From NCBI GenBank assembly GCA_016190245.1, contig JACPQY010000041.1, forward strand, positions 1 through 45,878: a DNA stretch of 45,878 nt, written 5' to 3'. Shown piece by piece: positions 7,752 through 12,865 of the stretch. Source of the stretch: Nitrospirota bacterium. Its GTDB lineage: Bacteria > JACPQY01. A program made the position numbers and the translations under genes. The notes beneath the pieces were generated by a model that worked only from the letters and a program-made list of their open reading frames with translations, searched no databases and was not told where the DNA came from. Within the stretch, counting starts at the first letter, position 1. Every line of letters starts with the position of its first letter.

Positions 7752-7767
7752 TGACAAAGGAGGCCAC

Positions 7768-8106
7768 ATGGCCACGAAACTCTATGTAGGGGGACTTCCC
7801 TACAGTACTACCAGTGAAGATCTGCGCGCGTTATTCGAGCAGGTCGGAGCCGTTCAGTCCGCCAACGTCATCACCGACCGTATGACCGGAAAGTCCCGGG
7901 GATTCGGTTTTGTTGAGATGGGGACGGAGGAGGAAGCCAAGGCGGCGATCTCCCAGCTCAACGGCAAGAACCTTGACGAGCGCACGATCACGGTGAACGA
8001 GGCGCGTCCGCAGGCGCCCCGCGACGGCGGCGGCGGCTTCGGCGGCGGTCGAGGCTTCGGCGGTGGCGGTCACCGTCCGGGCGGCCGGCCGCGTCCGCGC
8101 TGGTAA
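7768..8106 (+). CDS. RRM-domain RNA-binding protein, glycine-rich tail
   Basis: A 112-residue protein consisting of one RNA recognition motif and a Gly/Arg-rich tail. RNP2 is LYVGGL (5-10) and RNP1 is KSRGFGFV (42-49), both intact with the aromatic residues that stack on RNA bases. The tail from about residue 88 is GGGFGGGRGFGG-like and ends RPRPRW. This matches the small bacterial Rbp family of cyanobacteria and many proteobacteria, which bind RNA and are often cold- or stress-induced. The start is set by AAAGGAGG 4 nt upstream of ATG. A strong terminator follows at 8166, so the gene is monocistronic. Confidence 0.93.
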   Translation: MATKLYVGGLPYSTTSEDLRALFEQVGAVQSANVITDRMTGKSRGFGFVEMGTEEEAKAAISQLNGKNLDERTITVNEARPQAPRDGGGGFGGGRGFGGGGHRPGGRPRPRW

Positions 8107-8133
8107 CGGGAACTTTCTAAGCGTCACGCCGGT

Positions 8134-8147
8134 GGGCGGATCCGCCC
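8134..8147. repeat. 14-bp perfect palindrome after the RRM gene
   Basis: GGGCGGATCCGCCC is a perfect palindrome located 28 nt after the RRM stop and upstream of the intrinsic terminator. It could form a second 3' hairpin protecting the mRNA end. No T-tract follows it, so it is not a terminator alone. Confidence 0.35.
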
Positions 8148-8165
8148 GCCGGCGGAAGTTCCGAG

Positions 8166-8204
8166 GGCGGGAGAGGCGAGAAGCTTCTCCCGCCTTTTCT
8201 TTTT
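8166..8204 (+). terminator. Intrinsic terminator of the RRM gene
   Basis: GGCGGGAGA (8166-8174) pairs perfectly with TCTCCCGCC (8186-8194) around an 11-base loop, followed at once by TTTTCTTTTT (8195-8204). It ends RRM transcription just before the nsrR promoter. Confidence 0.88.
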
Positions 8205-8225
8205 CTCGAGCCTTTCGCGCCCCCC

Positions 8226-8255
8226 TTGACACCTTTCTATAAAGATGTATATTGT
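8226..8255 (+). promoter_or_regulatory. nsrR operon promoter
   Basis: A perfect TTGACA (8226-8231) is followed after 18 bp by TATTGT (8250-8255). The -10 lies within the NsrR operator, so a bound repressor would block RNA polymerase. The transcript would start around 8262, about 27 nt before ATG 8289. Confidence 0.7.
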
Positions 8256-8267
8256 ATACATCTTTAT
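8239..8267. promoter_or_regulatory. NsrR operator, 29-bp perfect inverted repeat
   Basis: ATAAAGATGTATA (8239-8251) and TATACATCTTTAT (8255-8267) are exact inverted 13-bp arms around TTG. The core AAGATGTATA...TATACATCTT closely follows the known NsrR site, which has AAGATG(C/T)AT half-sites in inverted orientation. It covers the -10 of the promoter driving nsrR, indicating autorepression relieved by nitric oxide. Confidence 0.85.
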
Positions 8268-8288
8268 CATGGAATCGGCACCACTCCC

Positions 8289-8774
8289 ATGCATCTGACT
8301 CACTACACGGACTACTCTCTCCGCGTTCTCATCTACCTGGGTGTGAGCGCTTCCCGCCCCGCCACCATCCGGGAGATCGCGCGGGCCTACGCCATCTCCC
8401 GCAACCATCTGATGAAGGTGGTGCATCGGCTGGGGCGGCTCGGCTACGTGGAGACGACTCGAGGTCGCGGCGGCGGGCTCCGGCTCGCGCGCGATCCGGG
8501 CTCCGTGAACCTGGCCGAGGTGGTCCGGCGGACAGAGGAGAGCTGGAAACTCGTGGAGTGCTTCGATGTGGCTGAGAACGGGTGCCGGATCACGCCCGCA
8601 TGCGAGCTGAAACGGGCGCTGGGCGAAGCCCTGCAAGCCTTCTACGCCGCGCTCGGGCGACACACACTGGCGGATGTCCTGAGCCGCCGCACGGAGCTGG
8701 GTACGCTCCTGCTCGCCGACGAGCGGAGAAAGAGCGGCCGCCAAGCCCGCCCAAAACCAAAGGAGGCATCATGA
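8289..8774 (+). CDS. nsrR: Nitric-oxide-sensing Rrf2-family repressor NsrR
   Basis: A 161-residue Rrf2-family regulator. The start MHLTHYTDYSLRVLIYLG matches the NsrR N-terminus; the helix-turn-helix follows (IREIARAYAISRNHLMKVV) with the wing GRGGGLRLA. Three cysteines, Cys91, Cys99 and Cys105 (the last in TPACELKRAL), match the Fe-S ligands of NsrR, which loses DNA binding when its cluster reacts with NO. ATG 8289 is chosen over an upstream frame start because the upstream codons lie in the promoter/operator. The next gene overlaps its stop by 4 nt (ATGA), so they are translationally coupled. The palindrome in its own promoter indicates autoregulation. Confidence 0.92.
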   Translation: MHLTHYTDYSLRVLIYLGVSASRPATIREIARAYAISRNHLMKVVHRLGRLGYVETTRGRGGGLRLARDPGSVNLAEVVRRTEESWKLVECFDVAENGCRITPACELKRALGEALQAFYAALGRHTLADVLSRRTELGTLLLADERRKSGRQARPKPKEAS

Positions 8775-9469
8775 ACGCGACCCCAACGATTGTCGACGTG
8801 CGCGCGATCCCGCCCCGGGAGCGCCACCCGCAGATCTTCCGGACGTTCGACGGCCTTCCGCCGACGGGAGCGTTTCTGCTCGTCAACGATCACAACCCCG
8901 TCCCTCTGTTGCACCAGTTCCGATTTGAGCGGCCCCATGCCTTCGAGTGGTGGCCGCTGGAGCAGGGTCCCGAGGTGTGGCGGGTGCTGATCGCAAAGCG
9001 GGCCAAGGCCGAACCCGAGACGATCGGCGGCTACCTGGGCGGAGACCACCGCCGTATCGAGGCGCTGTGGGATGACTTCCGGGCGCGGTTGAACGCCGAG
9101 GACCTGCCCGGGGCGCGAGAGAGATTTGGAGAGTTCTCGCTCGGCCTGCATCGCCACATCGAGATGGAGGAACGCATCCTCTTCCCGGCCTTCGAGGAGC
9201 GCACCGGCATGTCTGGCGCGGGGCCGACGGTGGTGATGCGCGACGAGCACGAGGAGATTCGCAGGCTCTTGGAGGCGATCGAGACCGGTTTGGGGCGCGA
9301 GGGCGGAGTCGCAGCGGCCCGTGACGCCGTCTCCTCGCCGTGCCGCGAGCTGGCCGATCTCCTCAACTCGCACGATCAGAAGGAGGAGGGCATCCTCTAC
9401 CCCACTACCGATCAGTTGGTGGACGCGCGAGCCAAGGCGGACATGGTGCACCTCATGCGCGCGATCTGA
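8771..9469 (+). CDS. DUF2249-hemerythrin protein of the NO-stress operon
   Basis: A 232-residue, two-domain protein. Residues 8-72 (VDVRAIPPRERHPQIF, DHNPVPLLHQF, WPLEQGPEVWRVLI) are a DUF2249 domain. Residues from about 80 on form a hemerythrin four-helix bundle with the expected ligands: GDHRRIE, LHRHIEMEERILFP, DEHEEI and SHDQKEEGILYP. Non-haem diiron hemerythrins of this type bind O2 or NO and in the YtfE/RIC group help repair NO-damaged Fe-S clusters; the cysteine-bearing RIC N-terminal domain is absent. ATG 8771 is preceded by AAAGGAGG and overlaps the nsrR stop, which places it under NsrR control. Confidence 0.88.
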   Translation: MNATPTIVDVRAIPPRERHPQIFRTFDGLPPTGAFLLVNDHNPVPLLHQFRFERPHAFEWWPLEQGPEVWRVLIAKRAKAEPETIGGYLGGDHRRIEALWDDFRARLNAEDLPGARERFGEFSLGLHRHIEMEERILFPAFEERTGMSGAGPTVVMRDEHEEIRRLLEAIETGLGREGGVAAARDAVSSPCRELADLLNSHDQKEEGILYPTTDQLVDARAKADMVHLMRAI

Positions 9470-9483
9470 GGCAGGATGATCTT

Positions 9484-9504
9484 CGCCCGATGTGAAATCG
9501 GGCG
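9484..9504 (+). promoter_or_regulatory. Stem-loop after the hemerythrin gene
   Basis: CGCCCGAT (9484-9491) pairs perfectly with ATCGGGCG (9497-9504) around GTGAA, 15 nt after the stop. No T-tract follows, so I read it as an mRNA-stabilising or attenuating hairpin rather than a terminator. It may set different levels of the genes before and after it. Confidence 0.4.
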
Positions 9505-9614
9505 CTCCGGGAACCCTCGCAACCAAGAGGTCCCTTTGCCGGCGGATTGGGGATTCACCAGGAGCAGTACCGCCCGGCCTCGGGGTGCGGTAGAATCGGG
9601 ACCGAGGAGGACAC

Positions 9615-9671
9615 ATGCGATCGGGAGTGGCAAAGGAGCGGCACGCTGCACTCGGAAAGGGAGGTGTGTGA
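9615..9671 (+). CDS. 18-residue coupled leader peptide (candidate)
   Basis: ATG 9615 opens 18 codons encoding MRSGVAKERHAALGKGGV, then TGA at 9669-9671. A strong ribosome site GAGGAGG (9604-9610) lies 4 nt upstream. The stop overlaps the GTG start of the ferredoxin gene (GTGA, 9668-9671), the same coupling geometry used elsewhere in this window. TAGAAT at 9591-9596 could be a -10, but no -35 supports it. The peptide resembles nothing I recognise; its likely role is to load ribosomes onto the ferredoxin start. Confidence 0.4.
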   Translation: MRSGVAKERHAALGKGGV

Positions 9672-10201
9672 CGGGCCGCCTCGCCCAGCCGCCCTGTTTC
9701 GCCTACGTTGACGCGGGGCTCTGCGTGGGACGCGCGGTGGGGGCGGGGGTGGGTCTGTGCGATATCTGTGTTCAGCTCTGTCCGGACGTGTTTGCCAAGC
9801 CATCTCCCGGTGCGTGCGCCTGCGTTTCGTGCGACGACGTGGACCGCCACTTGGACCGCGTGTTCGACGCCGTCCAGGCATGTCCGGCGGGCGCGATTCA
9901 GCTTGTCCATCCTGGGAGTGCCGGCTGGCTCAGGGCGGAGGCGGTGCTCAAGCTTCTCCCCCACAGCGTGCCCGCCCGCTGTACGGGGTGCGGCCTGTGC
10001 GTAGAGGCCTGCGAGCCGGGATGCATCGAGATCGTTGGTGGTGTGGCCGTGCTGGCCAGGCCGGAGTTGTGCGCCAGCGAGGAGGACTGCGTGGCCTCAT
10101 GCCCGGAGAATGCGATCCGCATGGTCTGGATGCCCGGCGGAGGAGAGCGCTCGGTGGGCCTTTGGCGCGATCCGACGCCTGCCCTGTGGCGGTCCGCCTG
10201 A
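9668..10201 (+). CDS. Multi-cluster ferredoxin-type iron-sulfur protein
   Basis: Starting at GTG 9668 gives 177 residues with two ferredoxin parts. The N-terminal part resembles a single-cluster ferredoxin (CDICVQLCPDVF, later VQACPAGAI). The C-terminal part is a 2[4Fe-4S] module with CTGCGLCVEACEPGC and a second set ending EDCVASCPENAI. It probably carries electrons for NO reduction or Fe-S repair, given the NsrR-hemerythrin genes upstream and NnrS 54 bp downstream. GGGAGG lies only 3 nt before GTG, closer than usual, but the overlapping 18-codon leader ORF would help initiation. A longer frame from 9476 exists but its first 64 residues have no domain. Confidence 0.78.
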   Translation: MTGRLAQPPCFAYVDAGLCVGRAVGAGVGLCDICVQLCPDVFAKPSPGACACVSCDDVDRHLDRVFDAVQACPAGAIQLVHPGSAGWLRAEAVLKLLPHSVPARCTGCGLCVEACEPGCIEIVGGVAVLARPELCASEEDCVASCPENAIRMVWMPGGGERSVGLWRDPTPALWRSA

Positions 10202-10255
10202 GGCCCAATCCGGGGGCGCGCTGAACTACCTGCTCGGGCGCGGGCGCGGGTCGTG

Positions 10256-11389
10256 ATGGCGGAGACGAAGAAGGCGAGACCGCTCCACCGGCCCCTTCTT
10301 GTCCTCGGCGTGCTGTCGTTGATGGCCGGGCTGTGGGCGGGGCTTCAGCGACTTGGCTGGGGCGCGCCGGGACTTCATCCGCAGTGGGCGCTCCTTCACG
10401 GGCCGTTCATGGTCTGTGGATTCCTGGGGACGCTCATAGCGGTGGAGCGGGCCGTTGCGCTCGGCCGACCGCTCGCCTACGTTGCGCCGGCCCTCTCCGC
10501 TGCAAGTGTGGCGCTGATGCTGGCGGGTGTGCGGCAGGACGTCACCGCCGCCGTCGCGGCTGCGGCTGCGACGGGGCTGACGGGGACCTACGGCATAATC
10601 TTTCAAGCCCAGCCCGCTTGGCACGTGGTCACGATGACGCTGGGTGCGGCTTCATGGTTGGTGGGGGATGTCGTGTGGCTTGTCGGCAGGCCCTTTTTCG
10701 AGGCCGTGCCTTTTTGGATGCTTTTTCCGGTCCTCACGATTGCGGGGGAGAGACAGGAGATGTCGAAGTGGACGATGCCGACGCTTAGCACGGCGTCGGG
10801 CGGGGCGGCGCGGCTCGCCGTGGCACTCCGGTGGGCGGTCTACGGCGTGGCGCTCGCCCTGCTGCTCGGAGGTGCCCTGGCCACCCTATGGAAAAGGGAT
10901 GTGGGACCGCGCGTGGGCGGGGTGGGACAGGTGATCTTCGCGTTTTGGTTCTTGACCCATGACATCTCTGGGAGGACCTTCGGGCGCGGCGGGCTGCCCC
11001 GCTTCAGCGCCCTCTGCGTATTGTCCGGTTTTGTTTGGCTCGCGATCGGCGGCGTCCTGCTCATCGAGGCAGGGGGGGCGGCCGCGGGGCCGCTCTACGA
11101 CGCGGCCCTGCACTCGGTGTTCCTTGGATTTGTCTTCATGCTCATCTTCGGCCACGCCCCGATCATCTTCCCGGCCGTGATGGGCCACGCGATCCCGTTC
11201 CATCCCCGCTTCTACGGTCACGTTGTACTTCTCCATGCCTCGCTCATCCTTCGCGTGGCCGGGGATCTTGGAGGGGAGCCTGCCTGGCGACTATGGGGCG
11301 GGCTCGGCAATGCGGCGGCGATCGTGATCTTCTTCGCGAACAACATCGCATCGGTCCTCGCCGCCCGCAGGGCGAGGCTCGGAGCGTGA
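10256..11389 (+). CDS. nnrS: NnrS-family haem-copper membrane protein
   Basis: A 377-residue integral membrane protein with about 12 hydrophobic helices. Conserved NnrS histidine motifs are present: HGPFMVCGFLG near residue 44, LHSVFLGFVFMLIFGHAP, and RFYGHVVLLHASLILRVAGD. NnrS proteins bind haem and copper and protect against nitric oxide, lowering formation of dinitrosyl iron complexes; they are typical members of NsrR or NnrR regulons. GTG 10253 is an alternative start one codon upstream; neither has a good ribosome site. It is the last clear gene of the NO operon. A small frame overlaps its stop by 4 nt (11386). Confidence 0.87.
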   Translation: MAETKKARPLHRPLLVLGVLSLMAGLWAGLQRLGWGAPGLHPQWALLHGPFMVCGFLGTLIAVERAVALGRPLAYVAPALSAASVALMLAGVRQDVTAAVAAAAATGLTGTYGIIFQAQPAWHVVTMTLGAASWLVGDVVWLVGRPFFEAVPFWMLFPVLTIAGERQEMSKWTMPTLSTASGGAARLAVALRWAVYGVALALLLGGALATLWKRDVGPRVGGVGQVIFAFWFLTHDISGRTFGRGGLPRFSALCVLSGFVWLAIGGVLLIEAGGAAAGPLYDAALHSVFLGFVFMLIFGHAPIIFPAVMGHAIPFHPRFYGHVVLLHASLILRVAGDLGGEPAWRLWGGLGNAAAIVIFFANNIASVLAARRARLGA

Positions 11390-11679
11390 GAATCGTGCAT
11401 TGGTTGGCAATCGGTCTGGGCGTGGCAGCTTGGGGGCACAACGCGCGGCCGGCCCACGCCGGTTGGCCGGTGACGTTCGTGCCGTCCAGGGTGTTAGGAT
11501 CTGAAGAACCTGCCAAAGACCAGGTCTTCAAGGTTCGTTTGAAAAAATGGACCAAGCGCTGCGGGGTCAGCTCTGTGCGTCGCGCGAGACGCAGTCTCGC
11601 GGTTTCCGGTTGCCACGCGTTGCCTCCCGGTTGGGTGAAATCCCTCCCCAAGACTTGTATAATCGGAGTTGCGACATGA
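11386..11679 (+). CDS. Possible small exported protein after nnrS
   Basis: GTG 11386 overlaps the nnrS stop (GTGA) and opens 97 codons. The first 25 residues look like a signal peptide (WLAIGLGVAAWG then PAHAGWP). The remainder is basic and has no domain I recognise. An 8-bp perfect hairpin CGCGAGAC-GCA-GTCTCGCG (11583-11601) lies within it, and its end runs into the promoter of the following toxin-like gene, which argues that the 3' half may be non-coding. Treat it as a coupled small exported protein or a chance frame. Confidence 0.3.
   Translation: MRIVHWLAIGLGVAAWGHNARPAHAGWPVTFVPSRVLGSEEPAKDQVFKVRLKKWTKRCGVSSVRRARRSLAVSGCHALPPGWVKSLPKTCIIGVAT
11658..11663 (+). promoter_or_regulatory. -10 element of the toxin-antitoxin-like pair
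   Basis: A perfect TATAAT lies 26 nt before the chosen TTG start (11690). The -35 is poor (GTGAAA at 17-bp spacing). A transcription start near 11670 rules out the longer frame start at 11669. Confidence 0.5.
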
Positions 11680-11689
11680 GGAGTCTCGA

Positions 11690-11974
11690 TTGCAGTTACG
11701 ATTCTACATCGAACCGGGGACAGGCGAGCCGCACATACTCCGGCACGGTGTCCAGGAGGACGAGGTCGAGGATGTTCTGGCCAAGCCGGGCGAAGACCGA
11801 CCGGGCCGGGAAGGTTCCCGGGTGGCCATCGGGCAGACGCGCGCAGGCCGGTACCTGCGTGTCGTCTACGTTCCCGATCTGGAACCCGACAACGTCTTCG
11901 TCATTACCGCCTACGACCTCAAGGGCAAACCACTGAAGGCCTATCGGCGTCGCCAGCGGAGGCAGAAGAGATGA
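11690..11974 (+). CDS. BrnT/DUF4258-like small protein, putative toxin
   Basis: A 94-residue basic protein. The TTG start at 11690 is preceded by GAGGAG with 6-nt spacing; a TTG at 11669 is too close to the predicted transcription start. The order RFYIEPGTGEPHILRHG, EVEDVLAKPGED, GRYLRVVYVPD, VFVITAYDLKGKPLKAYRRR follows the RelE-fold BrnT/DUF4258 type: an early His, a helix with VEDVL, then strands ending in a basic tail. I infer an mRNA-interferase-like toxin. The neighbour overlaps by ATGA, the usual toxin-antitoxin arrangement. No toxicity residue can be assigned with certainty. Confidence 0.65.
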   Translation: MQLRFYIEPGTGEPHILRHGVQEDEVEDVLAKPGEDRPGREGSRVAIGQTRAGRYLRVVYVPDLEPDNVFVITAYDLKGKPLKAYRRRQRRQKR

Positions 11975-12171
11975 CCAGGCAGACCAAGTTCCCGCCCGGC
12001 TGGGACGAAGACCGTGTTCGCCGGGTTCTCGCGCGCTACGAAGAGCAGACGGAGGACGAAGCCGTGGCGGAAGACGAGGCCGCCTTCGAAAGCCGAAGAC
12101 AGACCTTCATGCAGGTGCCCACTGATCTCGTCCCTGCGGTCCGGGAACTCATCGCCAAGCGCCAGGCCTAG
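11971..12171 (+). CDS. Small acidic protein, putative antitoxin
   Basis: A 66-residue protein whose ATG overlaps the stop of the toxin-like gene (ATGA). It begins FPPGWDEDRVRRVLARYEEQ, continues with the acidic EDEAVAEDEAAFE and ends in VPTDLVPAVRELIAKRQA, probably a helical C-terminal segment. Small size, strong acidity and coupling to a basic RelE-fold-like protein suggest the antitoxin of the pair. No classical DNA-binding fold is evident, so self-regulation is uncertain. The 178 bp that follow before the SNase gene hold nothing I can support. Confidence 0.6.
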   Translation: MTRQTKFPPGWDEDRVRRVLARYEEQTEDEAVAEDEAAFESRRQTFMQVPTDLVPAVRELIAKRQA

Positions 12172-12349
12172 CTCGTCCATGAGCCGACCCGCGGGCTGGC
12201 CACGGGCTCCACTCTATGCACGAGACGCGCTCCCGCCGTTTCCTGTTGCCCTCGCGCTCCGCGGAAGCTAGTTCCGGTCCGGCCGGGGTGGCGGGCCGGG
12301 CAGGAAATGTTCAGTGTACGGTGTTGACCCCATTGCGCCGGGTTGGGTC

Positions 12350-12865
12350 TCAGTCGCCGCAGGGCGGCTCGGGGCAGAGGCCCCACAGACCGCGGTGGGA
12401 GGTTCTTGCGGAGTTCTCCAGTGATTGGTAGTCCGCCACACGGTCGTTGCCGTTCGGGGGGATGTGTAGGACGCAGGCGTAGCCGCGCTCAACGAGGAGT
12501 GCATTGACGCTGCGGTCCTCGATGGAGACGTAGGCGAGGAGGCGACCGTAGCGGTCACGGCACTCTTGGTCGTATTCCAAACGGATGGCGCGGCCTTCGA
12601 CGAGCTGCCGATTGTAGGTGCCCGCCTCCGACCCGAGGCATTCTTCCTTGCCGGGGGTGGTTTCCGGGGTATCGGCCAGGAGGTAGCGGACGCTCTCACC
12701 GGTATCGAGGCGGACGGTGTCGCCATCTACGACTTCACTCACCACGGCGGTTTCGGGGCCGCACTCCCGGGTGAGGTGTTCGGGGCCGCACGCGGCAGGG
12801 GCAGAGAGCAGAAGGGGAAGTGAAACGAGAAAGACGAGGCGGCGGGCGGCGGGACGCAGGCTCAC
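12350..12865 (-). CDS. SNase-like (thermonuclease) lipoprotein
   Basis: A 171-residue protein with a lipoprotein signal peptide ending in SAPAAC (lipid Cys26) and one staphylococcal-nuclease fold. The family landmarks are present: VVDGDTVRL, the arginine and acid of VRYLLADTPE, and the second arginine loop DRYGRLLAYV, followed by LLVERGYA and the SHRGLWG end. Such enzymes cleave DNA and RNA with calcium. A surface-anchored form would degrade extracellular nucleic acid. GTG 12865 overlaps the stop of the lamin-tail lipoprotein upstream (GTGA), so the two are translationally coupled. Longer frames place the signal peptide internally. Confidence 0.85.
   Translation of the reverse strand: MSLRPAARRLVFLVSLPLLLSAPAACGPEHLTRECGPETAVVSEVVDGDTVRLDTGESVRYLLADTPETTPGKEECLGSEAGTYNRQLVEGRAIRLEYDQECRDRYGRLLAYVSIEDRSVNALLVERGYACVLHIPPNGNDRVADYQSLENSARTSHRGLWGLCPEPPCGD

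Noticed and set aside
8642-9964. 440-codon minus-strand frame
   Set aside because: It is antisense to the hemerythrin and ferredoxin genes of the NO operon and shows no domain.
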